A stretch of 64,000 nt of DNA from an uncultured Caulobacterales bacterium (GTDB taxonomy: Bacteria > Pseudomonadota > Alphaproteobacteria > Caulobacterales > Caulobacteraceae). The notes beneath the pieces were generated by a model. That model was not told the DNA's origin. It searched no databases and was given only the letters and a program-made list of their open reading frames with translations. The stretch covers positions 124,001 through 188,000 of the forward strand of contig CAISEP010000016.1 of assembly GCA_903884425.1 (NCBI GenBank), read 5' to 3'. Of this stretch, positions 42,001 through 50,879 are shown piece by piece (positions within the stretch are counted from its first letter, which is position 1; every line of letters starts with the position of its first letter). Position numbers and translations under genes: made by a program.

Positions 42001-43591
42001 GCCCGGCTTCAAGGTGACGGAGCTGATCGCCCGCCTGCGCCATGCGACCCCCGGCGTGACCCTGATCTCCCCGCCGCCGCACCACGACATCTATTCCATC
42101 GAGGACCTGGCCCAGCTCATCTATGACCTGAAGCAGATCAATCCCGACGCCCGGGTCTGCGTGAAGCTGGTCTCCGCCAGCGGCATCGGCGCGATTGCGG
42201 CAGGCGTGGCCAAGGCCAAGGCCGACGTGATCCTGGTGGCCGGCCATGTGGGGGGCACGGGCGCCTCGCCGCAGAGCTCCATCAAGCATGCCGGCGGGCC
42301 CTGGGAGATGGGCCTGTCCGAGGCCAACCAGGTGCTGACCCTGAACAACCTGCGGCACCAGGTGACCCTGCGCGCCGACGGGGGCATGCGGACCGGCCGG
42401 GACATCGTCATCGCCGCCATGCTGGGGGCGGAGGAGTTCGGCATCGGCACCGCCAGCCTGATCGCCATGGGCTGCATCATGGTGCGCCAGTGCCATTCCA
42501 ACACCTGCCCGGTCGGCGTGTGCAGCCAGGACGAGCGCCTGCGGGCCAAGTTCACCGGCACGCCGGAAAAGGTCATCAACCTGTTCAGCTTCATCGCCGA
42601 GGAGGTGCGCGAGATCCTGGCCTCCCTGGGCTTCCGGTCCCTGCGCGACATTGTCGGGCGCACGGACCTCCTGTTCCAGATGAGCCGGGGGGGCGAGCAT
42701 CTGGACGATCTCGACCTCAATCCCCTGCTGGTCCGCGCCGATCCGGGCCAGAACCCGCCCTGGTGCGTGGTGGAGGGCCGGACGGAGGTGCCGGACACCC
42801 TGGACGCCGACATCGAGCGGGACGCCGCACCCCTGCTGGAGCGGGGGGAGAAGATGCAGCTGACCTACACCGTGCGGAACACCCAGCGGGCCATCGGGGC
42901 GCGGATATCCTCCCGGATCGTGCGCAAGTTCGGCATGACCGGCCTCGCCCCCGGCCACCTGACCCTGGAGCTGAAGGGCTCCGCGGGCCAGAGCCTGGGC
43001 GCCTTCGCCGTGCAGGGGGTGCACATCCGCCTGACCGGCGAGGCCAACGACTATGTGGGCAAGGGCCTGTCGGGGGCGACCATCTCCGTCCGGCCGCCGC
43101 CCTCGGCGCGCGGTCCTTCGGACAATGCCCTGCTGGGCAACACCATCCTTTACGGGGCCACTTCCGGCCGACTGTTCGCCGCGGGCCGGGCGGGAGAGCG
43201 CTTCGCCGTGCGCAATTCCGGCGCGGTGGCCGTGGTGGAAGGCTGCGGGGCCAATGGCTGCGAGTACATGACCGGCGGAACCGTCGTGATCCTGGGCGCG
43301 ACGGACGCCAACTTCGCCGCGGGCATGACCGGCGGCATGGCCTTCGTCTATGACGAGGCCGGTGACTTCGATACCAAGGTCAATCCGGAGAGCGTGGTGG
43401 TCACCCCCGTGGCCAACGCCTTCTGGGAGCGGCGGCTCCTGTCCCTCATCGCCGAGCATGACCGGGAGACCCACTCGGCCCTGGCGGCGGACATGCTGCG
43501 GGACTGGGACCGCTACCGGACCCACTTCCGGCAGGTCTGCCCGCGGGAAATGCTGAGCCGGCTCGAGGCCCCGCTGGAGGCGGTGGCCTAG
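39068..43591 (+). CDS. gltB: glutamate synthase large subunit
   Basis: ERDNCGVGLVC (class II amidotransferase Cys); HNGEINTLKGNVNWM; ASPQSSIKHAGGPWEMGL; CHSNTCPVGVCSQDE. Confidence 0.97.
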   Translation: MSDTIDRYLANRRLLTETGAYDPASERDNCGVGLVCAVDGKPRREVVELAIRALKAVWHRGAVDADGKTGDGAGILLNVPQDFFADQVRRIGHRVQPGAIAVGQIFLPRTDLGAQEACRTIVESEVLRAGFYIYGWRQVPVNTAVIGEKANATRPEIEQIMLAAPAALIADDTDGSKLERALFLIRKRIEKQVSAAGVAPFYVCSFSARSLVYKGMFLAEHIDDFYPDLRDARFASAVAIFHQRYSTNTFPEWRLAQPFRMLAHNGEINTLKGNVNWMKSHEIRMTADAFGEDDGLVKPVIQPGGSDSAALDNVFEVLVRAGRPAPMVKALLMPEAASPRLKPSHAALYAYCNAVMEPWDGPAAVCATDGRWVVAGKDRNGLRPLRVARTADGLLIMGSEAGMCGVDESRIVSKTHITAGRMLAVDLKEGRFYDEEELVDALADDHPYTEWLKNIVALETRIGPGPEPRQLDREALTRRQVAAGLSLEDVELILAPLAEEGKEAVGSMGDDTPLAVLSEGYRPLSHFFRQNFSQVTNPPIDPLRETAVMSLKTRFKNLGNILAQDETQTDVYVLESPILTNGMYERFRGVLGEKAAAVIDCTFPLPAPGAAAGATLRAHLDRIRAEAEEAALSGRTQIVLTDEGVGPDRCAVPMVLATGGVHSHLVARGLRSYVSIIVRSAECVDTHGFAVLIGVGATAVNAWLAQETFQDRLERGLMGDLSLRDACLNFKKGIEAGLLKIISKMGISVISSYRGGSNFEAIGLSRALVAEFFPSMNSRISGIGVAGLEQKALEAHDRAYGASAIALPVGGFYRHRASGEKHAYEAAMIHTLQEACNTGSFELYRKFADGMRSDRPVALRDLLQWQSDRKPVPLDEVESVNSIRKRFVTPGMSLGALSPEAHGVLNIAMNRIGARSVSGEGGEVPERYRPLPNGDNPNSAVKQVASGRFGVTAEYLNQCREIEIKVAQGAKPGEGGQLPGFKVTELIARLRHATPGVTLISPPPHHDIYSIEDLAQLIYDLKQINPDARVCVKLVSASGIGAIAAGVAKAKADVILVAGHVGGTGASPQSSIKHAGGPWEMGLSEANQVLTLNNLRHQVTLRADGGMRTGRDIVIAAMLGAEEFGIGTASLIAMGCIMVRQCHSNTCPVGVCSQDERLRAKFTGTPEKVINLFSFIAEEVREILASLGFRSLRDIVGRTDLLFQMSRGGEHLDDLDLNPLLVRADPGQNPPWCVVEGRTEVPDTLDADIERDAAPLLERGEKMQLTYTVRNTQRAIGARISSRIVRKFGMTGLAPGHLTLELKGSAGQSLGAFAVQGVHIRLTGEANDYVGKGLSGATISVRPPPSARGPSDNALLGNTILYGATSGRLFAAGRAGERFAVRNSGAVAVVEGCGANGCEYMTGGTVVILGATDANFAAGMTGGMAFVYDEAGDFDTKVNPESVVVTPVANAFWERRLLSLIAEHDRETHSALAADMLRDWDRYRTHFRQVCPREMLSRLEAPLEAVA

Positions 43592-44991
43592 GCCTGCGCC
43601 TTGCCGCCTCTGCGGTTGGCCCAGATGTAGGCCGGTTGCGACAACAGGAGGAGCCCGGCGGCGATCACGGCCGACCGCGGGTCCTCCCGCGCCGTCAACA
43701 CCAGGAAGATGCCCGAGCCGATCAGCACGATGCCGGTGGACACCGGAAAGCCCCAGGCGCGGAAGGGCCGCTCCGCCTCCGGCTCCCGGAACCGCAGGGT
43801 GAACAGGGCCGTGTAGCTGAAGACGAAGTTCATCACGAAGAACACCGCCGCCACGGACACCAGCTGCTCCAGGCTGCCGCTCAGCACCAGCAGGACGGCG
43901 AGGCCCATGGAGATGGCCGTGGCCACCTGGGGCGTGCCGCCCTTGCCCACCTGGGTCACCTGCCGCGCCCGGGCCGTGTCCCGGGCGAGGGCATAGATCA
44001 CCCGGGGCGCGCACAGGACCATGGCGTTCAGCAGGCCCAGCACCGTCAGCAGGGACACCACCGTGACGAACACCGCGCCCCCGGTGGGGAAGATCCGCGC
44101 GGCGACATCGGCGGCGGGCAGCTTGGAGGTGCTGAGCTGCGCCAGCGGCAGGGCGTGCAGATAGCCCAGATTGATCAGCACATAGAGGGCCATCACCAGG
44201 GCGGCGCAGCCGATCACCGCCCGGGGCAGGCTGCGGCCGGGGTCCACCGTCTCCTCCGACATGTAGATGGCCCCGTACCAGCCGTCATAGGTGACCAGCA
44301 CCGTGCGCAGGGCCACGATCAGCCCGGTGATCACCGCCGCGGTGAAGCGGATCGGCGATCCGGCCGGGCCGGCGTGACCCAGCGCGGCCCCCGCAGGCGC
44401 CGGCAGGAAGAAGCAGGCCACGGCCAGCCCCACCAGCATCAGGCCGACCAGGCCGCTCACCATGTTCTGCACTGCCCCGCCGGAGCGCACGCCCACCCAG
44501 TTGATGGCCGTGAACAGGGCGATCAGGGCAATGGCTGTGGCCTGGGGATGGGCGGCCACCGAGGGGACCAGCGCGCCGAGGAAGTCCACCGCCGTCAGGC
44601 TCACATAGGCGCAGGTGACGCTGGTGGCGAGCCAGTCGTTCCACCCCACGGCAAAGCCGAAGCGCGGCCCGAAGGCCCGGCGGGAAAAGACGTAGAACCC
44701 TCCGGACAGGGGCGTCATGGCCGCCAGCTCCGCCACCGACACGGCACCCAGCAGGGCATAGACCCCGCCGATCACCCAGACCGCGATCACCAGCACCGGA
44801 TCGTGCAGCGCCGCCGCCACCGAGCCGGGCAGGCGGAGAATACCCACGCCGATGGTGTTGCCGAAGGCCAGCGCGATGCTGAAGCCCACCCCCATGACCC
44901 GCATGAGGGAGGTCCGGCTTTCAGCAGACGGGGGCACTGGGTTCACGACGGGCTCCTCCGGACACAGGGAACACCGGTCCATGACGGACAA
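43588..44991 (-). CDS. APC superfamily amino acid permease
   Basis: ALAFGNTIGVGILRLPGSVAAAL; multiple TM helices; stop shares CTAG with gltB. Confidence 0.9.
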   Translation of the reverse strand: MSVMDRCSLCPEEPVVNPVPPSAESRTSLMRVMGVGFSIALAFGNTIGVGILRLPGSVAAALHDPVLVIAVWVIGGVYALLGAVSVAELAAMTPLSGGFYVFSRRAFGPRFGFAVGWNDWLATSVTCAYVSLTAVDFLGALVPSVAAHPQATAIALIALFTAINWVGVRSGGAVQNMVSGLVGLMLVGLAVACFFLPAPAGAALGHAGPAGSPIRFTAAVITGLIVALRTVLVTYDGWYGAIYMSEETVDPGRSLPRAVIGCAALVMALYVLINLGYLHALPLAQLSTSKLPAADVAARIFPTGGAVFVTVVSLLTVLGLLNAMVLCAPRVIYALARDTARARQVTQVGKGGTPQVATAISMGLAVLLVLSGSLEQLVSVAAVFFVMNFVFSYTALFTLRFREPEAERPFRAWGFPVSTGIVLIGSGIFLVLTAREDPRSAVIAAGLLLLSQPAYIWANRRGGKAQA

Positions 44992-45055
44992 AAGCTGATC
45001 ACGATTTCGCGCGGCCGTCCACGGACCGCCTGCGCGGCCCCCTCCGAAGTTGACC

Positions 45056-45071
45056 TTGACGTTCGCGTGAA
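45056..45071. promoter_or_regulatory. candidate MerR/LiuR-like operator TTGACGTTCGCGTGAA
   Basis: near-palindrome 76 bp upstream of the thiolase ATG; resemblance to the TTnACGTnnACGTnAA-type motif from memory. Confidence 0.35.
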
Positions 45072-45146
45072 CTGGCGGCGGGGCCTGCCCGCGGCTATGG
45101 TCCGGCCTCTCGCTGAAAAGCCCTCTTCAAGGTCAAGGACCCCGCC

Positions 45147-46334
45147 ATGCGCGACGCCGTCATCGTTTCCTATGCCCGCACGGGACTGGCCAAGTCCATC
45201 CGCGGCGGCTTCAACAACACCCATGGCGCGGCCATGGCCGGCCATGCCATCAAGCACGCCATGTCCCGGGGCGGCATCGACCCCGCCGAGGTGGATGACG
45301 TGGTGCTGGGCAGCGGCAATCCCGAAGGCGCCACCGGCCACAATGTGGGGCGCAATGCCGCCCTCTATGCCGGGTGCCCGGTGACCACCTCGGGCATGCA
45401 GGTGGGCCGCTTCTGCTCGTCCGGCCTGAACGCCATCGCGGTGGCCGCCAACTACATCAAGGCCGACGGGGCCACCGTGGCCGTGGGCGCGGGCGTGGAG
45501 TCCATCTCCCTGGTGCAGATGGGCGGGCACATGAACACCTATTTCTACACCCAGGACGACCTGATGAAGTCGCACCCGGCCCTGTGGATGCCGATGATCG
45601 ACACCGCCGACATCGTGGCGGAGCGCTACGGCATCAGCCGGGAGTACCAGGACGAATATGCGCTCCGCTCGCAGCAGCTCTATGCCAAGGCCCAGGCCGA
45701 CGGCCGCATCGCCGAGGAGATCGCCCCCATGGCCACGACCATGAAGAAGGTCGACAAGGCCACGGGCCAGGAATCCATCGTCGACGTGGTCGTGGACCGG
45801 GACGAGTGCAACCGTCCCGAAACCACCCTGGCGGGCCTCGCCGGTCTGCAGCCGGTCAAGGGCCCGGGCAAGTTCGTCACGGCGGGCAATGCCAGCCAGC
45901 TGGCGGACGGCGGCGCGGCCGTGGTGCTGATGGAAGGCAAGGAGGCCCAGCGCCGGGGCCTGAACCCGCTGGGCGCCTTCCGCGGCTGGGCCGTGGCGGG
46001 CTGCGAGCCGGACGAGATGGGCATCGGCCCGGTGTTCGCCGTGCCGAAGCTGCTGGCCCGGCACGGGCTGAAGGTGTCCGACATCGACATCTGGGAACTG
46101 AACGAGGCCTTCGCCTCCCAGTGCCTCTACAGCCGGGACAAGCTGGGCATCGACCCGGACAAGTACAATGTGAACGGCGGCTCCATCTCCATCGGCCACC
46201 CCTATGGCATGACCGGGGCCCGCTGCGCCGGGACCATCCTCATGGAAGGCAAGCGCCGCGGGGCCAAGCTCGGCGTGGTGACCATGTGCATCGGCGGCGG
46301 CATGGGCGCGGCCGGCCTGTTCGAGATCTACTGA
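45147..46334 (+). CDS. acetyl-CoA acetyltransferase (thiolase)
   Basis: GRFCSSGLNAIAVAA (catalytic Cys); NVNGGSISIGHPYGMTGAR; CIGGGMGAAGLFE. Confidence 0.95.
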   Translation: MRDAVIVSYARTGLAKSIRGGFNNTHGAAMAGHAIKHAMSRGGIDPAEVDDVVLGSGNPEGATGHNVGRNAALYAGCPVTTSGMQVGRFCSSGLNAIAVAANYIKADGATVAVGAGVESISLVQMGGHMNTYFYTQDDLMKSHPALWMPMIDTADIVAERYGISREYQDEYALRSQQLYAKAQADGRIAEEIAPMATTMKKVDKATGQESIVDVVVDRDECNRPETTLAGLAGLQPVKGPGKFVTAGNASQLADGGAAVVLMEGKEAQRRGLNPLGAFRGWAVAGCEPDEMGIGPVFAVPKLLARHGLKVSDIDIWELNEAFASQCLYSRDKLGIDPDKYNVNGGSISIGHPYGMTGARCAGTILMEGKRRGAKLGVVTMCIGGGMGAAGLFEIY

Positions 46335-46531
46335 GGAAACAAGGGGCGAAAGGCGCGGCGGCGTAGGGAGTTTTCTAACGCTTCCGTGTTCTGGTGCGGG
46401 GAGCTGGCACGATGTCGTGTCTCTCCGCCACCCCCGCCTCCGGTTGTCCCGGTCAAGGGGCGTCGGCGTGACGGGACGGGCTTCGGGTCGGTGATCGAAC
46501 CCACGAAACCCCTCCAGTCCAGAGGCCCCCG

Positions 46532-46894
46532 ATGACCCCTGACGAACACCTGAAATATCACCAGGACCTGGCCCGCGAACTGGCCGATGCGGCGAAGTCC
46601 GGCGACCGCGTGGATGCCTTTTCCATCGCCCGGCCCCTGCGCTGCGACATGGGCCACTGGCTGCACCACGAGGGCATGGACGAGCTGGGGGACGGCCCCC
46701 TCTATCGCGAGGCCGTGGAACGGCACAACGACTTCCACAAGGCCGCCGAGCTGGTGGCCAAGGCGATCAATGTCCGGTCGGCGGATTCCCAGCGGATGAT
46801 GGCCCCGGGCTCCACCTTCGCCATTGCCCTGAACGGGCTCGAGATGCTGACGATCAAGCTGAACCGTGCCCTGAAGGGCCAGCGGGTCGCCTGA
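46532..46894 (+). CDS. stand-alone CZB (chemoreceptor zinc-binding) domain protein
   Basis: HLKYHQDL...RPLRCDMGHWLH...HNDFHKAAELV gives the His/Cys/His/His CZB pattern. Confidence 0.75.
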   Translation: MTPDEHLKYHQDLARELADAAKSGDRVDAFSIARPLRCDMGHWLHHEGMDELGDGPLYREAVERHNDFHKAAELVAKAINVRSADSQRMMAPGSTFAIALNGLEMLTIKLNRALKGQRVA

Positions 46895-46913
46895 TCGCCC
46901 CATCCTCGGCCGC

Positions 46914-46950
46914 GGGATCAGGCCCCGGGATCAGGCCCCGGGATCAGGCC
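46914..46950 (-). repeat. 13-bp tandem repeat GGGATCAGGCCCC, 2.85 copies, spanning the stop codon of the quinone oxidoreductase gene
   Basis: direct reading. Confidence 0.9.
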
Positions 46951-47942
46951 AGGGTGACCACCACCTTGCCCTGGGCCTTGCGGCTGGACAGCTGGCGGAT
47001 GGCCTCCCCCGCCTGCTCCATCGGGAAGACCGCCGACACGTGCGGCTTGATCTTGCCCGCGGCATAGAGACCCATCAGTTCCTTCACGTTCTCCGCATTC
47101 TCCGCCGGGTTGCGGGCGGTGAAGGCCCCCCAGAACACGCCGACGATCTGGCAGGACTTGAGCAGGGTGAGGTTCAGCGGGATCTTCGGGATGCCCGCCG
47201 GGAAGCCGATCACCAGGAGGCGCCCCTCCCAGCCGATGGCCCGGAGCGAGGCCTCGGCATAGTCGCCACCCACGGCGTCATAGATCACGTCCGCGCCATT
47301 GGGCCCGCAGGCAGACTTGAACAGGTCCGCCAGCGCCTTCTGCCCGTCCTTGTCGAAGGGGCCGGAGGGATAGACCACCCCGCTGTCGGCCCCGTGGGCG
47401 ATGGCGAGGTCGACCTTTTCCTGGCTGGAGCAGGCGGCCACGACCTTGGCCCCCGCGGCCTTGGCCAGTTCCACCGCCGCCAGGCCCACGCCGCCAGCCG
47501 CGCCCAGCACCAGCACCGTCTCCCCCGCCTTCAGGTGCGCCCGCTGCTTCAGGGCGTAGTGGCTGGTGCCGTAGGTCAGGATGAAGGCCGAGGCCTCGGT
47601 GAAGGGCATGGAATCGGGGATCGGGATGCAGCGCCCGGCGGCCAGCGCGATCTTCTCCGCCATGCCGCCCCAGCCGGTGGAGCCGATGACCCGGTCGCCC
47701 ACCTTCAGGGTGGTGACGCCGGGGCCGACGCTCTCGATCACGCCTGCCACCTCGCCGCCGGGGGCGAAGGGACGGGCGGGCTTGAACTGGTACTTGTCCT
47801 CGATGATCAGCACGTCGGGATAGTTCACGCCGCAGGCATGGACGCGGATGACGACCTCGCCGTCCTTGGCGACGGGGTCGGGAAGGTCCTCGACGACAAG
47901 GGTGTCCGGTCCGCCGACGATCTTGCTCAACACGGCCTTCAT
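46944..47942 (-). CDS. NADPH:quinone oxidoreductase family, zinc-type MDR protein
   Basis: VHACGVNYPDVLIIEDKYQ; VLVLGAAGGVGLAAVELAKAAGAKV; start at ATG 47942. Confidence 0.9.
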   Translation of the reverse strand: MKAVLSKIVGGPDTLVVEDLPDPVAKDGEVVIRVHACGVNYPDVLIIEDKYQFKPARPFAPGGEVAGVIESVGPGVTTLKVGDRVIGSTGWGGMAEKIALAAGRCIPIPDSMPFTEASAFILTYGTSHYALKQRAHLKAGETVLVLGAAGGVGLAAVELAKAAGAKVVAACSSQEKVDLAIAHGADSGVVYPSGPFDKDGQKALADLFKSACGPNGADVIYDAVGGDYAEASLRAIGWEGRLLVIGFPAGIPKIPLNLTLLKSCQIVGVFWGAFTARNPAENAENVKELMGLYAAGKIKPHVSAVFPMEQAGEAIRQLSSRKAQGKVVVTLA

Positions 47943-48023
47943 TGAGGCGTCTCCCTGGTTTATGGCTTTGCGCCAGACGCTATCGGCTTGATGGCGAGTT
48001 GCAAGCTCCAATAGGGTTTTCCC

Positions 48024-48902
48024 ATGCCGAAGTCGCCCATCGCCCTGGCCCTGCACGGGGGGGCCGGTGCCCGCCGGTCCCGGGACTACACGAACGAGAT
48101 CCGGCACATGGCCGGGCTGGTCGAGGCGGCGCGGGACCGGCTGGCGCGGGGGGATACCGCCCTCGATGTGTGCATCGCCACCGTGGTGGAGCTGGAGGTG
48201 TCCGGCCTCTATGTCGCCGGTCGCGGGGCCTCCCCCAATGCCGCGGGGGTCTATGAGCTGGATGCCAGCCTGATGGACGGTGCCAGCGGCCGGGCCGGGG
48301 GCGTGGCGGCGCTGGAGGGGTTCGAGAGCCCGATCCTGGCGGCCCGGGCGGTGATGACCGAGACGCCCCACGTGCTGCTGGCGGGCGCGGGCGCCGCGCG
48401 CTTTGCCCGGTCCCAGGGGCTGGCGGAGATCGCCGATCCCGCCGCCTGGTTCACCCGGGCGGGCAAGGGCGAGGCCAACCATCCCCCCGGCACCCTCGCC
48501 CACGGCACGGTGGGCTGCGTGGTGCGGGACGCCGACGGCCGTCTGGCGGCGGCCACCTCCACCGGCGGGGTGTTCAACAAGCTGCCCGGACGGGTGGGGG
48601 ACACGCCGATCATCGGCGCGGGCACCTTTGCCGATGCCCATGCGGCGATCAGCTGCACCGGCCAGGGGGAGTATTTCATGCGCAACCTCGCCGCCGCCCA
48701 GGTGGCGATGCGCATGCGCCTGGCGGGCGAGACGCTGGATCAGGCCACCGCAGCCGTGCTGGCGGAGATCGCAGGCCTCGGCGGCGACGGGGGCCTGATC
48801 GCCCTGGACGCCGACGGCAACGTCGCCACCCCCTTCGTCAGCGAGGGCATGAAGCGCGCCGTGCTGGACCGGGATGGCCAGATCACCTCGGCGGCGTTCT
48901 GA
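48024..48902 (+). CDS. isoaspartyl peptidase / plant-type L-asparaginase
   Basis: ALHGGAGARR; HGTVGCVVRDADGRLAAATSTGG (catalytic Thr). Confidence 0.93.
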   Translation: MPKSPIALALHGGAGARRSRDYTNEIRHMAGLVEAARDRLARGDTALDVCIATVVELEVSGLYVAGRGASPNAAGVYELDASLMDGASGRAGGVAALEGFESPILAARAVMTETPHVLLAGAGAARFARSQGLAEIADPAAWFTRAGKGEANHPPGTLAHGTVGCVVRDADGRLAAATSTGGVFNKLPGRVGDTPIIGAGTFADAHAAISCTGQGEYFMRNLAAAQVAMRMRLAGETLDQATAAVLAEIAGLGGDGGLIALDADGNVATPFVSEGMKRAVLDRDGQITSAAF

Positions 48903-48958
48903 GGCGTTTGAAGGTTCTTAGACGCATTCACTTCCTTATGGTCGTGAATGGAATTGTT

Positions 48959-48967
48959 TGATACAAT
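48959..48967 (+). promoter_or_regulatory. extended -10-like element TGATACAAT predicting a leaderless start at 48974
   Basis: TGn-TACAAT; hexamer ends 7 nt before the ATG A; upstream inverted repeat CATTCAC-N12-GTGAATG at 48925-48950. Confidence 0.4.
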
Positions 48968-48973
48968 CCCTCA

Positions 48974-49192
48974 ATGTATATCTTGTCCTTTCTGACCGCC
49001 CTAGTGCTGCTCCTCTTGTTGGCACCGTTCGTAGCGATCGGGGCGCGCGGGGTCGCGCGGCGCGCAAAGGGGGCGATGGCCCTCGGCTCGGTCATGCTAG
49101 GTCTTGGGGCGATTCTTGAGCCCCCTGTGAAACACGTGGCGGAGGCGGCGTCGGTGGTTCCTGAACCTGAGGGAACCGGTGAACCGGAGTAG
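48974..49192 (+). CDS. small (72 aa) single/double-TM hypothetical protein
   Basis: [30 protein letters not shown]..., strongly hydrophobic N-terminus, preceded by promoter-like AT-rich sequence. Confidence 0.5.
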   Translation: MYILSFLTALVLLLLLAPFVAIGARGVARRAKGAMALGSVMLGLGAILEPPVKHVAEAASVVPEPEGTGEPE

Positions 49193-49296
49193 CTGGCGGA
49201 CCTGCTTTGCGCGCGGGAGCGGAGTCTGCTAATTCAGCGGGCTTGTCGATACTGGTCACGCGGCTGCCGCGACCCCAACCCGAAAGCCCCCCGCCC

Positions 49297-50451
49297 ATGG
49301 CGAGCGTGACGCTCGATCTGTCCACTGCCGCCCCTGCCCCGCGCGCGCCCGTGAACCTGTCCGGCCTGACCCGGGTGGAGCTGCAGGCGGCCCTGGTGGA
49401 GTCGGGGCTCACCCCCCCGGAAAAGGCGCGGATGCGGGCGACCCAGCTGTGGCGCTGGATTCATCATTTCGGCGTCACCGACTTCGCCGCCATGACCGAC
49501 GTGGCCAAGGAACTGCGCGCCGGTCTGGCGGAGCACTTCACCCTGGCCCGGCCGGAGGTGGTGGAGCGGCAGATCAGCAAGGACGGCTCCCGCAAGTGGC
49601 TGATCCGCACCGCGCCGGGGATCGAGATCGAGACCGTCTACATCCCCGATGTGGGCCGGGCCGGGGCACTCTGCGTGTCCAGCCAGGTGGGCTGCACCCT
49701 CAACTGCACCTTCTGCCACACGGGCACCCAGCCCCTGGTCCGCAACCTGACGGCAGCGGAGATCATCGCCCAGGTGCAGGTGGCGCGGGACGACCTGGGG
49801 GAATGGCCGTCGCCCAAGGAAGACCGCCGCCTGTCCAACGTGGTGTTCATGGGCATGGGGGAGCCCCTCTACAATCTCGAGAACGTGGCCGCCGCCATCG
49901 ACATCATCGCCGACGGGGAAGGCATCGCCATCTCCCGCCGGCGGATCACCGTGTCCACCTCCGGCGTGGTGCCGGACATTCCCCGGGCCGGGGAACTGAC
50001 CCAGGCCATGCTGGCCATCTCCCTGCACGCGACGAACGACGAGCTGCGCAACACCCTGGTGCCGCTGAACAAGCGCTATCCGATTGCCGAGCTGCTGGAC
50101 GCCATCCGCGCCTATCCGGGCCTGTCCAATGCCCGGCGGGTGACCTTCGAATACGTGATGCTGAAGGGGGTCAATGACAGCCCGGAGGAGGCCCGCAAGC
50201 TCGTGCAGCTGATGAAGGGCATCCCCGCCAAGATCAATCTGATCCCGTTCAATCCGTGGCCGGGATCGCCCTACGAATGCTCCGACTGGGCGACCATCGA
50301 GCGGTTCGCCTCGATCCTGAACCGGGGGGGCTATGCCTCGCCGATCCGCACGCCCAGAGGCCGGGACATCCTCGCCGCCTGCGGCCAGCTGAAGTCGGAG
50401 AGCGAGAAGATCCGCGCCAGCGCCCGCCGCGCCCAGGCCCCCGCCGCCTGA
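49297..50451 (+). CDS. rlmN: dual-specificity 23S rRNA/tRNA adenine C2-methyltransferase
   Basis: [22 protein letters not shown] (radical SAM CxxxCxxC); [12 protein letters not shown]; start at ATG 49297. Confidence 0.96.
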   Translation: MASVTLDLSTAAPAPRAPVNLSGLTRVELQAALVESGLTPPEKARMRATQLWRWIHHFGVTDFAAMTDVAKELRAGLAEHFTLARPEVVERQISKDGSRKWLIRTAPGIEIETVYIPDVGRAGALCVSSQVGCTLNCTFCHTGTQPLVRNLTAAEIIAQVQVARDDLGEWPSPKEDRRLSNVVFMGMGEPLYNLENVAAAIDIIADGEGIAISRRRITVSTSGVVPDIPRAGELTQAMLAISLHATNDELRNTLVPLNKRYPIAELLDAIRAYPGLSNARRVTFEYVMLKGVNDSPEEARKLVQLMKGIPAKINLIPFNPWPGSPYECSDWATIERFASILNRGGYASPIRTPRGRDILAACGQLKSESEKIRASARRAQAPAA

Positions 50452-50585
50452 CGGGAGTGCCACACACCGGCCATTTCGTGGTGATTTGATCTCACCCTGT
50501 TTTCACCCCCCGGGAATGCCACTAAGGTGGTGGCGATGCCCCGGTCGCCCGCCCAAGGCGGCCCACAGACCTGTAAGGACGCTCC

Positions 50586-50837
50586 ATGGCGATCACCGCC
50601 GACCAGATACTCGACATCATTGCCGAAGAAGTTCCGATCGACCGCGCCGAGCTGAAGCCGGAAGCCACGCTCGAGGCCCTGAACATCGCCTCCCTCGACA
50701 TGATCAGCGTGATGTTCGCCCTGGAGGACAAGTTCGGCGTGATCATCGAGCAGAACGATGTGGCCGAGACCAAGACCCTGGCCGATTTCATCGCCGTGGT
50801 TCAGGCCAAGGCCGATCCCCAGGCCGCCGCCGGCTGA
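50586..50837 (+). CDS. acyl carrier protein, secondary type
   Basis: 83 aa; NIASLDMISVMFALEDKFGVIIEQNDV; Ser in a non-canonical ASL context. Confidence 0.85.
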   Translation: MAITADQILDIIAEEVPIDRAELKPEATLEALNIASLDMISVMFALEDKFGVIIEQNDVAETKTLADFIAVVQAKADPQAAAG

Positions 50838-50879
50838 TCCGGCCGCGACCCTGATCTCTTCCCAGTCGAGGACCTGCAA

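Noticed and set aside
40097-44014. 1305-aa minus-strand ORF opposite gltB
   Set aside because: Shadow ORF: Gly/His/Gln/Arg/Pro-rich translation with no domain, antisense to clear gltB; expected in high-GC DNA with few stop codons.
46405-46420. TGGCACGATGTCGTG as a sigma-54 promoter for the CZB gene
   Set aside because: The -24 TGGCACG is perfect but the -12 GC is absent at the required spacing.
46328-46903. 191-aa minus-strand ORF over the CZB gene
   Set aside because: CZB gene on the + strand has clear zinc-ligand motifs; the minus ORF has none.
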